The position numbers were made by a program, and so were the translations under genes. From Mesorhizobium sp. M8A.F.Ca.ET.218.01.1.1 (GTDB lineage Bacteria > Pseudomonadota > Alphaproteobacteria > Rhizobiales > Rhizobiaceae), in the NCBI RefSeq assembly GCF_004791165.1, contig NZ_SRUZ01000007.1, forward strand, positions 1-64,000: 64,000 nucleotides of DNA, read 5' to 3'. Below are positions 8,760 to 17,010 of the stretch, one piece after another (within the stretch, counting starts at the first letter, position 1; each line of letters starts with the position of its first letter). The notes beneath the pieces are model-generated. The model saw only the letters and a list, made by a program, of their open reading frames with translations. It was not told the origin of the DNA and did no database searches.

Positions 8760-9062
8760 TCAGCTGCCGCCGTTCAATTTCACGCTGCTGCAGAATTCCG
8801 GATGCGTGTTGGTCGGGCTGGCGTTCTTGACCTCGTCTGCGCAGGCGGTCTTCATAGCCATCTGGTCTTCGGGCGTCAGCGCCTTCCAGGCTGTGACGAA
8901 GGCGTCCTTGCCAACCATCGTCTTCATGCCGGAATCCGTGTAGAACGGCTTCATCTTGGCAGGATCATCAAGAGCGGACGTTCCCTTGTTGGATCCTGCG
9001 AGAGCCGAACCGGTGGCCATTGAAAGCGCCATTACGCCAAGACAGATCATCTTGATGTTCAT
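8760..9062 (-). CDS. small exported protein with paired cysteines
   Basis: A 100-residue protein with a signal peptide (NIKMICLGVMALSMATGSALA) and a mature part of about 77 residues rich in helix-forming residues (KDAFVTAWKALTPEDQMAMK). Cys at TACADEV and EFCSS probably form one disulfide. I do not recognise the family; similar short periplasmic proteins with an 'LTPEDQ' helix occur in rhizobia without an assigned role. A strong intrinsic terminator directly follows. It is likely to be transcribed alone. Confidence 0.75.
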   Translation of the reverse strand: MNIKMICLGVMALSMATGSALAGSNKGTSALDDPAKMKPFYTDSGMKTMVGKDAFVTAWKALTPEDQMAMKTACADEVKNASPTNTHPEFCSSVKLNGGS

Positions 9063-9375
9063 GATTGGGTCCTTCCCTGTTGCTTTGTGATCGTCGAAGC
9101 AACGATCAAGCTTTCAACGAAAAACTTTGCCCGGAAGTTCCGGATTTTCAGGCGAAAATTCTCCAAACAGGTCAAAATATATTCCAGAAAAATTTGAACG
9201 CTTTGCGAAATTCCAAGGTAATCCAGCGTAACCCCGGAAATTGCTTGAATCAGCCAACTTTCTTCCGCCGCCAATCGCGGCGTGCCACTGGAGTCGGCCA
9301 GGCCTGCGGCCGCTTGGACAACTTCGCGATTGGTGGATGGTTCCGGAGGCCCCGGACATGGCCGTTCGGCGGCGG

Positions 9376-9404
9376 AAAAAAACCCCGCCGGCGAGCCGGC
9401 GGGG
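9376..9404 (-). terminator. intrinsic terminator downstream of the TetR gene
   Basis: A GC-rich stem CCCCGCCGGC / GCCGGCGGGG (9383-9404) is followed on the minus strand by seven T (9376-9382). It ends transcription from the TetR side. Apart from this hairpin, 9063-9571 contains no gene I can support; bases 9105-9245 are unusually AT-rich. Confidence 0.75.
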
Positions 9405-9571
9405 CATTGAGTGGAGGGTCTTGATCGCCCGCGAGGCGATCGCGCAGCAACGAGGACGGCCGCCGGAAAGTTTCAGCGTTCCATGCCTGTTTTTGCAGCC
9501 ATGGTTGCATTGGCCTCGGCCGGCTCCGGCCCGGCAGCCCTGGCCCAGCGGGAGGTTGGCCGTCCAATCCT

Positions 9572-10159
9572 CTACTGCGCGGCGTCGCCTCCGCGCGGCT
9601 GCGCCAGTGACCGGGCCGCATCCGCCCCGGCCGCCAGGATGCGATCCGACAACTCCGCGCCCTCCACCGCGCGGGCCAGTTGAAGCGCGCCGATGAGCGT
9701 CGCCAAGATGCCGAATGCCACAGCCTCCGGATCGCTTGCATGCGGCGGGAGAGCGGCCGACACCTGCCGCACCAAAGTCATCAGGCGTTCGGTGTAGAGC
9801 TGTCGCGTTTCCGGCTGCTCCCGCGCGATTTCCGGCAACAGGGCGGCGGAAGCGCAGCCCATGCCCGGATTGTCGCGGTGCTGCGCCGACAGATAGGCAT
9901 CTATGGCCGTCTCCAGGCCGCCGGAGGCCAACACCCCGGCGATCTGGCCTGACTGGCCCTCCAGCGCCGCCGCCACGCATTCGCGAACAAGTGCCGCCTT
10001 GGAGGGAAAGTGGGGATAGAAGGCGCCGTTGGTCAGTCCGGCGTCGCTCATGATGCTTGCCAGTCCGGAGGCGGCGATGCCGTCGCTCCGGAACCGTTGC
10101 GTGGCGACCTCCATGATCCGGCCGCGCGATGCGTCCTTGCGGCCCTTTTCGTAACGCAT
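9572..10159 (-). CDS. TetR/AcrR family transcriptional regulator
   Basis: A 195-residue TetR repressor. The N-terminal HTH is clear: SRGRIMEVATQRFRSDGIAA then LASIMSDAGLTNGAFYPHF (residues about 13-55). The C-terminal ligand domain has the features of the TetR_C_6/YxaF-like group (GMGCASAALLPEIAREQPE). AAGGAAGG just before ATG 10159 picks this start over ATG 10174. It is divergent from the alcohol dehydrogenase-like gene at 10312, with AT-rich spacer between, so it probably represses that gene and itself; the inducer would be an electrophile or quinone if the usual pairing holds. Confidence 0.88.
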   Translation of the reverse strand: MRYEKGRKDASRGRIMEVATQRFRSDGIAASGLASIMSDAGLTNGAFYPHFPSKAALVRECVAAALEGQSGQIAGVLASGGLETAIDAYLSAQHRDNPGMGCASAALLPEIAREQPETRQLYTERLMTLVRQVSAALPPHASDPEAVAFGILATLIGALQLARAVEGAELSDRILAAGADAARSLAQPRGGDAAQ

Positions 10160-10311
10160 GTCCTTCCTTTCCATGCTCTATTGCATTATGACCATAATCT
10201 GATATTACGAACATAATTCAATCGACGGAAGAAAGCTAGCCCCGACGGGTTCTGGAGCATCAAAATGAAAACGCATAGCGGCAAGACCGCAATCGCGAGA
10301 GAGCCAATACG

Positions 10312-11313
10312 ATGAAAGCCTTTGTCGTCGACAAATATCAGAAGAAGGGCGCGCTGCGGCTCGCCGACATGCCGGAACCCGAACTGCGGGACAATGATGT
10401 GCTGGTCGAGGTCCACGCCGCCGGCGTGAACCTTCTGGATTCCAAGCTCCGGGACGGGGAGTTCAAACTTATAGTGCCTTATCGGCCGCCCTTCATCCTG
10501 GGCCACGACGTGGCCGGCATCGTCGTGCGGGCCGGATCGAAGGTCCGCAAGTTCAAAGCCGGCGACGAAGTCTATGCACGGCCGCGCGACGGCCGGATCG
10601 GGGCATTCGCCGAATTCATCGCCATGGATGAGGCCGACGTGGCCCTGAAGCCGAAAAACCTCAGCATGGAGCAGGCGGCCTCCATTCCGCTGGTCGGCCT
10701 GACCGCCTGGCAAGTGCTGGTCGAAAGGGCAGGGCTGAGGAAAGACCAGAAGGTCTTCATCCAGGCTGGCTCCGGCGGGGTTGGCACGTTTGCCATCCAA
10801 CTGGCGAAGCATCTCGGCGCGACGGTTGCGACAACGGCGAGCGCGGCGAGCATGGACCTGGTGAAAAGTCTCGGCGCCGATGTCGTCGTCGACTACCGCA
10901 GGGACGATTTCGAGAAGGTCCTGGAGGGCTATGACGTGGTCGTGAACAGCCAGGATGCCAAGACGCTCGAGAAATCGCTGCGCGTGTTGAAGCCGGGCGG
11001 GAAGCTGATTTCCATCTCCGGTCCGCCGGATCCCGGGTTCGCCAGCAAGCAAGGCCTGAATATCGCGCTGAAGCTGGTGCTGTGGTTGCTCAGCCTCGGC
11101 ATACGCCGCGGGGCCAAACGCGCCGGTGTCGACTATTCCTTCCTGTTCATGTGGGCGCAGGGCGACCAGCTGAGCCGGATCACGTCGCTCATCGAAGCCG
11201 GCATCATACACCCGGTCATGGACCGGACCTTTGCGTTCGAACAGACCAACGAGGCCTTGGCCTATGTCGAAACGGGACGTGCCAAGGGCAAGGTGGTCGT
11301 GAAGGTCCGGTAG
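10312..11313 (+). CDS. zinc-independent alcohol dehydrogenase / quinone oxidoreductase (MDR) family
   Basis: A 333-residue medium-chain dehydrogenase/reductase. The GroES-like N-terminal half (DNDVLVEVHAAGVNLLDSKL, GHDVAGIVVRAG) is followed by a Rossmann domain with GSGGVGTFAIQLAKHLGA at about residues 150-167. The zinc ligands of classical ADHs are missing, which is typical of the quinone oxidoreductase/2-alkenal reductase group that uses NADPH. It ends KGKVVVKV as in this subfamily. The divergently transcribed TetR regulator at 9572 probably controls it. Substrate is unknown; quinones or reactive carbonyls are the usual ones. Confidence 0.88.
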   Translation: MKAFVVDKYQKKGALRLADMPEPELRDNDVLVEVHAAGVNLLDSKLRDGEFKLIVPYRPPFILGHDVAGIVVRAGSKVRKFKAGDEVYARPRDGRIGAFAEFIAMDEADVALKPKNLSMEQAASIPLVGLTAWQVLVERAGLRKDQKVFIQAGSGGVGTFAIQLAKHLGATVATTASAASMDLVKSLGADVVVDYRRDDFEKVLEGYDVVVNSQDAKTLEKSLRVLKPGGKLISISGPPDPGFASKQGLNIALKLVLWLLSLGIRRGAKRAGVDYSFLFMWAQGDQLSRITSLIEAGIIHPVMDRTFAFEQTNEALAYVETGRAKGKVVVKVR

Positions 11314-11359
11314 GACGGTCGGGAGCCGCACGACCCAATTCGCGGCGATGCCCGGTTGG

Positions 11360-12025
11360 CTAGAGCGCCGGCCCTGTCTCGATCTCCTGGAGATAGAACG
11401 CCTTGCTCGGCTGCAGGTGGTCAACGCAGAGCTGCGCCAAGACCCAATTGTCGCTGCGTTTCAGCGCCTCGATCATCATCAGATGGTGCTGGCGCGAGAT
11501 GTCGAGCTTGTCCCGGTCGGCCAGGGAATTCGCCCGCACCGGCAGGCTGAGGCGCATATAGTGCTCGATCGACGACACCAGATAGGCATTGCCGCAGGCC
11601 GAGAACATGGTGAGATGGAAACGGTCATTGGCCTCGTGGATGCCCCTGAGGTAGCCCGCGTCGACATGGCCGCTGTAGACGTGGTGGATCTCGGTCAATT
11701 CCGCGATCAGCGCGTCGCTCGCCGGCAGGCGGATCATCAGCGCGGCCTGGCGCTGCAGCATCTCGCGTACCTCGTAGATCTGGCGGACCTCTTCGGGCGC
11801 GAGCCGGCGCACCATGGCGCCCTTGTTGCGCTCGCGCGTGGCGACGCCGAGCCTTTCCAGCTGGTAGAGGGCCTGGCGGATGGTGTGGCGCGAGACCGGG
11901 AAACGGGCCAGAAGCACGTCCTCGACCAGGCGCGTGCCGGGCGCCAGCCGGCCGAAGATGATGTCTTCCTCCAGCGCGTGGACGATATCGGCTTCCTTGC
12001 CGCCATAGTCGACCGTGTTGAGCAT
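11360..12025 (-). CDS. GntR family regulator, FadR/FCD subfamily
   Basis: A 221-residue regulator. The winged HTH (IVHALEEDIIFGRLAPGTRL, FPVSRHTIRQALYQLERLG) occupies residues 12-75. The C-terminal FCD domain is all-helical with candidate metal-binding Asp/His residues (EANDRFHLTMFSACGN and the last RQHHLMMIEAL). FCD regulators usually sense small carboxylates or sugar acids. It lies downstream of an XRE regulator on the same strand, 48 bases away; no catabolic genes are adjacent, so its regulon is not evident. Confidence 0.88.
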   Translation of the reverse strand: MLNTVDYGGKEADIVHALEEDIIFGRLAPGTRLVEDVLLARFPVSRHTIRQALYQLERLGVATRERNKGAMVRRLAPEEVRQIYEVREMLQRQAALMIRLPASDALIAELTEIHHVYSGHVDAGYLRGIHEANDRFHLTMFSACGNAYLVSSIEHYMRLSLPVRANSLADRDKLDISRQHHLMMIEALKRSDNWVLAQLCVDHLQPSKAFYLQEIETGPAL

Positions 12026-12073
12026 CGCGACTCTTTCGTTGGCCCGGCCAAATCATCATTGGCCCCGACCACT

Positions 12074-12817
12074 CTAGCCTTCGCGCGCGAGACTGGCCAC
12101 AAGCGGGTCGAGGCGCGGGTCGTCGAGGCTGACGACGCCGGACATCCGCATCGCCTGCCGCAGGCTGATCCTGCCGACTTCCTGGCGCATGATGACCGGC
12201 AAACAGGCCGGCCCCGCTCCCGTCAGGACGAAGGCCCGGCCGACCAGGACCGGTTCGGAGAAGGGCGCCCATTGCACGGCCATGATCGATGGCTCGCCGC
12301 TCTGGCGGCGGTTGATGGCGGTGAAATAGATCCAGTTCAGGCGTGAGATCGCCACGCCATAGTGCCAGCCGAGCGCGCGCGCGCCGCCCTGGCGATTGCC
12401 CTCGGCCCACCGGGTCACACGCCGGAACGTCACCAGCTCCGCCTGGCGCCGCACGAAGGTGACCGACCGCATCAACAGATCCGGGCGGCCGGGAACCGCG
12501 AAGTAGGTGAAGTAGGTGCCGCCGGCGATGGCGGGGCAGGGGCCGCGCACCATGTTGGCGTAAAGCGTTTCATGTATCGGCGACAGACTGACAAATCGCT
12601 GCGCCTCGGCTTCCGGCGCGCGGTACAATTCATCCTCGTCGATGCGGAAATAATCGCAGATCAGCCTCGCCGTGGCCCTGTTGGGCAAGCTCTTGCCTTG
12701 CAGGTAGCGCTCGAACTGCGAGCGGTTCATGTTCAATCCGCGGCAGACGGCGCTCACCGACGCGTGGCCGCTGACCAGCCGTTTGAGATTCGCGGCAAGA
12801 TTCCTGCGAATTGGCAC
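12074..12817 (-). CDS. XRE-type helix-turn-helix transcriptional regulator
   Basis: A 247-residue protein. Residues 5-65 form an XRE/Cro-like HTH (LKRLVSGHASVSAVCRGLNM, FERYLQGKSLPNRATARLIC, YFRIDEDELY). The remaining 180 residues are a ligand- or partner-binding domain I cannot name (GTYFTYFAVPGRPDLLMRSV). Related proteins in rhizobia are annotated only as HTH regulators. It sits directly upstream of a FadR-type regulator on the same strand; both may be co-transcribed. Function is unknown beyond DNA binding. Confidence 0.8.
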   Translation of the reverse strand: MPIRRNLAANLKRLVSGHASVSAVCRGLNMNRSQFERYLQGKSLPNRATARLICDYFRIDEDELYRAPEAEAQRFVSLSPIHETLYANMVRGPCPAIAGGTYFTYFAVPGRPDLLMRSVTFVRRQAELVTFRRVTRWAEGNRQGGARALGWHYGVAISRLNWIYFTAINRRQSGEPSIMAVQWAPFSEPVLVGRAFVLTGAGPACLPVIMRQEVGRISLRQAMRMSGVVSLDDPRLDPLVASLAREG

Positions 12818-12957
12818 GACACCGTCCCCCCGAAGACGTCCGGACCATTATTCAAGCAATTGCTGATATTGCGCCAATCTCGCACAACATCGCTCGGGCG
12901 CGAAAGGGGACCTTCGGCCAATATCGCTGCAAAAATCGCTGCTTGCGGGCCGACATG

Positions 12958-12995
12958 GAAAGGCCCGCCACCGACGCGACTCGTGACGGGCCTTC
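12958..12995 (-). terminator. possible weak terminator hairpin
   Basis: The stem AAGGCCCG near 12959-12966 pairs with CGGGCCTT near 12987-12994; on the minus strand it is followed only by TTTCC. It is 200 bases downstream of the two short minus-strand RiPP-like genes. The rest of 12818-13190 shows no gene that I can support. Confidence 0.35.
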
Positions 12996-13190
12996 TGGAG
13001 TACGCCGGGCTTCTTACCGCCCGGCCATTTGCAAAACCTGCCGGCGCCGCGATCGTTCCATCACAACAGGAGGCCCGGCAACTCAGCCTGGCAACTCAGG
13101 GGAAACGGCTCTCGGGCCTTGCGGATCGTCGAAGTCGTCTCGCGCCAGGACGCGAGACCTCGCATATCCCTCAGGTTTCAGGCCTTCGAT

Positions 13191-13280
13191 TCAGATACAA
13201 ATCGAGGTGCAGATACCCGCGGTAACCGCCGACAGTTTCTCGCGCTTCAAGAGCGTCGGCTTGGCGTAGGTTTTCTTCAT
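13191..13280 (-). CDS. RiPP-precursor-like short peptide B (two-Cys core)
   Basis: A 29-residue peptide. The first 21 residues (KKTYAKPTLLKREKLSAVTA after the Met) form a conserved leader shared with three other short genes in this window. The last eight residues, GICTSICI, would be the core and hold two Cys. The leader fits YxxPxL...L..VT, close to the YxxPxLxxxG consensus bound by RiPP recognition elements. A GAGGGGATAGGG ribosome-binding site precedes the ATG. It lies 17 bases downstream of peptide A, probably in the same transcript. There are no LanM, lasso B/C or radical SAM genes in the window, so the modifying enzymes, if any, are elsewhere. Confidence 0.7.
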   Translation of the reverse strand: MKKTYAKPTLLKREKLSAVTAGICTSICI

Positions 13281-13297
13281 GGCCCTATCCCCTCGAT

Positions 13298-13393
13298 TCA
13301 AGCGGCCTTGCACGGCGAAAGACAGGAAACCGCCGTGACCGTGGACAGTTTCTGGCGCTTCAGAAGTGTCGGCTTGGCATAGCTTTTCTTCAT
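13298..13393 (-). CDS. RiPP-precursor-like short peptide A (two-Cys core)
   Basis: A 31-residue peptide: Met plus leader KKSYAKPTLLKRQKLSTVTA, then core VSCLSPCKAA with two Cys. Leader and core boundary are set by comparison with peptides B (13191), C (14829) and D (39233), which share the leader but have different tails. AAGGGAACG precedes the ATG. Leader identity with B is about 17 of 20 positions, while the cores share little beyond the two Cys, the pattern expected of paralogous precursors. No acidic residue is available in the core for a lasso-type isopeptide ring, so a classical lasso peptide is unlikely. Confidence 0.7.
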   Translation of the reverse strand: MKKSYAKPTLLKRQKLSTVTAVSCLSPCKAA

Positions 13394-13597
13394 TTTCGTT
13401 CCCTTTGCCTAGGCTTGCCCGTCGAATCTGACGCAAAAGGAAGGGCGAAGTCAAAACGTTTCACCTCCAGGGAGCATGCATCGTCGATGTTTTAGCTCTT
13501 GCTGATGCCAAAATCACGCATAACAGACGCGAAAGCCGACAATCCCGGCGATTGTCTCGTGCCTGGCTGCCGGTCCCGGCATGGGGATAGGCCGGGA

Positions 13598-14629
13598 CTA
13601 GTTCCTGTCGGACGGCTTCGAGCGCATCCTCGACACCGTCTCGCGCTCGGCGCGTTTGGAGCGCAGCGGCGGCAGGCCGCGGTCGATCAGGTCCATGTCT
13701 TCCAGCACCATGTCGCCCATGCGCTTGAAGGCGATGTCGAGGGCGCCGGCGCGGTGGGCGGAGCGCAGGAAGCCAGGGAGCGTGCGCACCGGATGGTCGC
13801 CCGCCAGCGGCTCTTCGGGAAAGACGTCGCTGGCGGCAAGGATGTGGCCGCTCTTCACCGCAGCCATCAAGGCGGGGAAATCGACGACGCCGGCACGGCT
13901 GAGCAGGATGAAGGCGGCGCCCTTGCGCATCCTGGCGAAAGCATCGGCGCCGAGAAATCCCTGGTTTTCGGAGGTGACCGAGGCAACGACGAAGACGAAG
14001 TCGCTTTGCGACAGCACCTCGTCCAGCGCAGCCGGCTCGACGCCATTTTCCCTCAGGATCGATGGCGGCAGCCAGGGGTCGAACACCTTGGTGCGGGTGC
14101 GGAAGCCCGACAGCAGGCGGTTGAGCGCGCGGCCGAGGTCGCCGAAGCCGATGATGCCGACATCGGCGCCCGAAAGCAGCCGCGCGGTCCGGTTGCCGTC
14201 GCCGCCCCACAGCTCCTGCCCCTGGCGGAAAGCGAGGTCGGCGTCGACGATGCCGCGGGCAAGGTTGAGCGCCATGGCCAGGCCCAGCTCCGCCACCGGC
14301 TCGGCGAAAACCAGGCCCGTCGTGACGACATGGATGCCGCGTGCGAACAGCGTTTCATAGGGCATGTTGTCGAGGAGATTGCTCTCGACGTTGAAGACAC
14401 AGCGCAGCGCCCGCATCGCTTCAAGCGTCTGCGGCGAGATCGGCGGTTGGCCGACGATGTAGCGGGCCTCGGCCAGCACCCCGGCCGGCAGTCGCGCCAC
14501 GCCGTCCGGCGTCGTCTCGACGATGCGGTAATGCGCCCTGAGCCGCGCCAGCTGCGGCGGCGTGAAGATCAGCTCGAGCGTGCGCGGCTCGGGCGCGCTG
14601 ATGACCAGCGGCAAGGCGATGTCTGACAT
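13598..14629 (-). CDS. D-isomer-specific 2-hydroxyacid dehydrogenase
   Basis: A 343-residue NAD-dependent dehydrogenase. The Rossmann motif is GIIGFGDLGRALNRLLSG near residue 175. The C-terminal catalytic segment carries SRAGVVDFPALMAAVKSGH, Asp in AASDVFPEEPL and the family His in RSAHRAGA, close to the usual TPHIAG. It reduces 2-keto acids or oxidises D-2-hydroxyacids; phosphoglycerate/hydroxypyruvate-type substrates are possible. It is transcribed towards the two short RiPP-like genes but is separated from them by 200 bases; there is no clear pathway partner. Confidence 0.88.
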   Translation of the reverse strand: MSDIALPLVISAPEPRTLELIFTPPQLARLRAHYRIVETTPDGVARLPAGVLAEARYIVGQPPISPQTLEAMRALRCVFNVESNLLDNMPYETLFARGIHVVTTGLVFAEPVAELGLAMALNLARGIVDADLAFRQGQELWGGDGNRTARLLSGADVGIIGFGDLGRALNRLLSGFRTRTKVFDPWLPPSILRENGVEPAALDEVLSQSDFVFVVASVTSENQGFLGADAFARMRKGAAFILLSRAGVVDFPALMAAVKSGHILAASDVFPEEPLAGDHPVRTLPGFLRSAHRAGALDIAFKRMGDMVLEDMDLIDRGLPPLRSKRAERETVSRMRSKPSDRN

Positions 14630-14828
14630 GGCAAGATCCTCCCGAAGCGGCTTGTGGCGCTTTCTCGGTCCTAAATCTATCCCGGACCAGCGGATTTAAA
14701 AGCACGGCAGACCGATTTACTCGGTGCAGGAACGTTTCGCTCAAAATCGCGACAGCCGTCCTGACGCAATTGACATTCGCGGCGAAGCCGGTCTTCTCTG
14801 CGCTATTCAACAAAGGGGGCAACAGCAA

Positions 14829-14924
14829 ATGAAGAAATACGAGAAGCCAACCTGGCAAAAGCGCGAACGGCTTTCCGCCGTCACCGCGCTCGCTGGACCT
14901 TCAAATTTGCCGCCGCCGCAATGA
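14829..14924 (+). CDS. RiPP-precursor-like short peptide C (Pro-rich core)
   Basis: A 31-residue peptide: Met plus leader KKYEKPTWQKRERLSAVTA, then tail LAGPSNLPPPQ. The leader is clearly related to peptides A and B (Y-E-K-P-T, KRE.LSAVTA). AAAGGGGGC lies nine bases upstream of the ATG. It is on the opposite strand from A and B and 1.4 kb away, so it has its own promoter; TTGACA at 14770-14775 is a possible -35 box. The core has neither Cys nor acidic residues. A hairpin terminator follows at 14968. Confidence 0.65.
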   Translation: MKKYEKPTWQKRERLSAVTALAGPSNLPPPQ

Positions 14925-14967
14925 CTGAAACCGCCGGGCGAGCCTGAAGGCATTCGCCTGCCGAAAC

Positions 14968-14996
14968 AAAGGCGCGATCGGTCGATCGCGCCTTTT
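14968..14996. terminator. bidirectional terminator hairpin
   Basis: The perfect inverted repeat AAAGGCGCGATCG (14968-14980) / CGATCGCGCCTTT (14983-14995) with T-rich flank on the plus side and A-rich flank on the minus side. It separates peptide C from the convergent small gene at 15020. Confidence 0.8.
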
Positions 14997-15019
14997 GCTT
15001 TTGCGGCAAGAACACGCCG

Positions 15020-15214
15020 TCACCTGCGCCGCTTTGGCGGTGCGGGCTTCTGTTGCTCCTCGCTTGGCTCGGCGGACAGCCGCTGCTTGCGAAGGCGGGC
15101 GGTCTTTGCGTCGCGGGCCTGCCGCTCGGCGTCGAGGATAATCCGCGACTCGCGATCCGCTCTCTCAAGCTTTTGCTTGTCGACCAATCGGGCCACTTCG
15201 TTCTCCGCCGGCAT
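15020..15214 (-). CDS. small charged helical protein, function unknown
   Basis: A 64-residue highly charged protein (ENEVARLVDKQKLERADRES, then AERQARDAKTARLRKQRLSA) predicted to be one long helix with a Pro/Lys/Arg tail. AGGGA lies seven bases upstream of ATG 15214, which is why I prefer it to ATG 15247. It is not a family I can name. It is on the same strand as the next small gene (15281), with 66 bases between, so both may share a transcript. Confidence 0.55.
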   Translation of the reverse strand: MPAENEVARLVDKQKLERADRESRIILDAERQARDAKTARLRKQRLSAEPSEEQQKPAPPKRRR

Positions 15215-15280
15215 GTCACATTCCCTGAAACCAACCGTGTGCGGCAAGGTTCCAGCGGATGCCAGCCGCGCGCGATCGCG

Positions 15281-15484
15281 TCAGGATTTTGCCTGGCCTG
15301 ACCGCTTGGCGCGATGACCGGCCTGCCAGCGGGTCAGTTCGCGCTCGGCCTCGGATATGGTCACGCTCATCAAGCCGTCGAATTCGGCCATGGCTTCCAT
15401 GTGCCCATGATCAATGATGGATTTGCGAAGAATGCGCATCGCCAGAATAGCATCCTGCAACGCGCGGTCGATATTCTTGACCAT
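15281..15484 (-). CDS. small helical protein, function unknown
   Basis: A 67-residue protein (VKNIDRALQDAILAMRILRK, then EAERELTRWQAGHRAKRSGQ). Strong GGAGATCC lies upstream of ATG 15484. Helical and charged with no transmembrane part or signal peptide. No known domain is recognised. It precedes the small charged protein at 15020 on the same strand. Confidence 0.6.
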   Translation of the reverse strand: MVKNIDRALQDAILAMRILRKSIIDHGHMEAMAEFDGLMSVTISEAERELTRWQAGHRAKRSGQAKS

Positions 15485-15702
15485 GACAGGATCTCCTGCG
15501 GGCATAACCTGTCGGCGCGCCGCTGGTTCCGACTGAACGGCGTTGGATCTGCTTTTTTCAGCGCTATGTCGTTGTGCTGGAGAAGCGCTCCGGCGCTTTC
15601 CTTCTGCTTCCTCCTCTCGCGGGGAGGGAGGACGGAAGAGGCGCTGTCCCCCGGATAGCACCAGGGAAGTGCCTTCGATGGCGATGAAGGGTGGGAAGCC
15701 CC

Positions 15703-16911
15703 TCAGGCCAGCCCCGGCTCGCGCCGCAATCCCAAATGGCGCACCTTGCGGCCAATGATCATCAGCCGGCGTGCCGTGTTGTTGCGCAGGCGCCGCGCGC
15801 GCCATTCCAGTCCGGTTTCGGTGGTGATCTGCTTGGCGTAGACGCTCACACGCATGCCGGTCTCGTCGGAGGCCACCTTGACCGGGTCGTCATAGAAGGT
15901 GGCGATCTTGTCGGCCGCCATGCCTGGTGTTTCGAGCCAGGCGGGGATGTGGACCGAGGAGAGGCGCTCGACGTCGACCATGACCCGCCCGATGCCGACG
16001 CCGGGTGTCGGGCATGTCGTACAGAACGCGTCGCCAATGAAGACGACCCCATCGCGGCGATGGCCCTGCGTCGTGGTCAGATTGACCTGCCGGACCTCGA
16101 CGGGACTCGCGACAGCGAAGTTGCCGCATTGCGCCGATATTTCGGGCATCAACTCACAAAGCATCTTCTGCGGATCGGACCGGAAATCCCTCGTCCATTG
16201 GTCGGCCACGGTGTGATAGACGAACATGTTGGCCCGCATCTTGTCGCCGAGCGGAAAAACGGTGAGATAGGCAACGCGGTCCGCCGCCCGCTTGCCGTAG
16301 CAGGTGACGGCCGGGAAGGCGCATTCGTCCCGCGGAATGGCGAGGTCGAAGCCCATCGAGAGCGAATGCGCCTTCGACAGCTCGACGCGCTCGACGCCGA
16401 TGGCGCGCCGCACCGCTTCGCTGTAACCGGTGGCCACCACCAGCAGGCGGGAATTGATGACCCTGCCGTCGGCCAGCACCAGGCGCTGCCGGTCCGGCCC
16501 GGTCGAGACCTCGGCGACCTTGCCGACCGTGATCGGCACTTCGCGCGGCAGCGCGTCGCGCAGGCCGTTGATCATCGAGCCGTAGGAAAACGTGTATTCC
16601 CACTTCTGCTCGCGGGCGAACAGCTGGCCCAGGCGAAAGACGTGGACGTCGGTCACCGAGGTGACGTGGCGCATGACCGTCTCTTCGAGATCGAGCCTCG
16701 CGAAGAGCCGCATCTGATCCATGCCGATCTTCTCGGCCCTGAACTCGTCGTGATGGACGCGGTGCGGGTCGATCAGCGCTACCTTGCGCCCGGACTTTCC
16801 CAGAACCATTGCCAGGGTCGTGCCCGCCATTCCGGCGCCAACGATCGCCACGTCGACTTCGGCCGGGACAGCCTCGACGGTGGTCATCTCGCTGCCCTTC
16901 ATGCTCGTCAT
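15703..16911 (-). CDS. FAD-dependent monooxygenase / oxidoreductase
   Basis: A 402-residue flavoprotein of the p-hydroxybenzoate hydroxylase/geranylgeranyl-reductase-like fold. Residues about 12-35 hold the FAD motif VAIVGAGMAGTTLAMVLGKS; the second FAD signature GVVFIGDAFCTTCPTPGVGI is near residue 300 and combines the GD motif with a Pro loop and two Cys. It may hydroxylate, epoxidise or desaturate an unknown substrate. GGAG seven bases upstream of ATG 16911 sets the start. It follows the GINT1-like glycosyltransferase gene on the same strand (about 100 bases apart), which suggests a joint role in modifying a glycolipid or polysaccharide. That link is inference. Confidence 0.82.
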   Translation of the reverse strand: MTSMKGSEMTTVEAVPAEVDVAIVGAGMAGTTLAMVLGKSGRKVALIDPHRVHHDEFRAEKIGMDQMRLFARLDLEETVMRHVTSVTDVHVFRLGQLFAREQKWEYTFSYGSMINGLRDALPREVPITVGKVAEVSTGPDRQRLVLADGRVINSRLLVVATGYSEAVRRAIGVERVELSKAHSLSMGFDLAIPRDECAFPAVTCYGKRAADRVAYLTVFPLGDKMRANMFVYHTVADQWTRDFRSDPQKMLCELMPEISAQCGNFAVASPVEVRQVNLTTTQGHRRDGVVFIGDAFCTTCPTPGVGIGRVMVDVERLSSVHIPAWLETPGMAADKIATFYDDPVKVASDETGMRVSVYAKQITTETGLEWRARRLRNNTARRLMIIGRKVRHLGLRREPGLA

Positions 16912-17010
16912 CTTCTGTCTCCACAATCTGTGGTGGAATATATCTTCCGGACCCTGATCAACCTCAAGCAACCAGCGCGGGTGGCTGGTAGCAACAAACG
17001 TTTAGGTTAA

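Noticed and set aside
9411..9683. Plus-strand ORF with a signal-peptide-like start (PVFAAMVALASAGSG)
   Set aside because: It overlaps the TetR coding end, has no ribosome-binding site and shifts into Arg/Ala-rich shadow sequence.
9114..10214. Long minus-strand ORF of 366 codons
   Set aside because: It is an alternative frame over the TetR gene and runs through a terminator hairpin and AT-rich spacer; it has Arg/Gly-rich, low-complexity sequence typical of GC-rich shadow frames.
10186..11424. Minus-strand ORF of 412 codons
   Set aside because: It lies antisense to the alcohol dehydrogenase-like gene, which has clear family motifs; the antisense translation has none.
13191..14924. Classical lasso peptide locus
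   Set aside because: No B (protease) or C (cyclase) genes lie nearby and the cores lack the Asp/Glu needed for the isopeptide ring.
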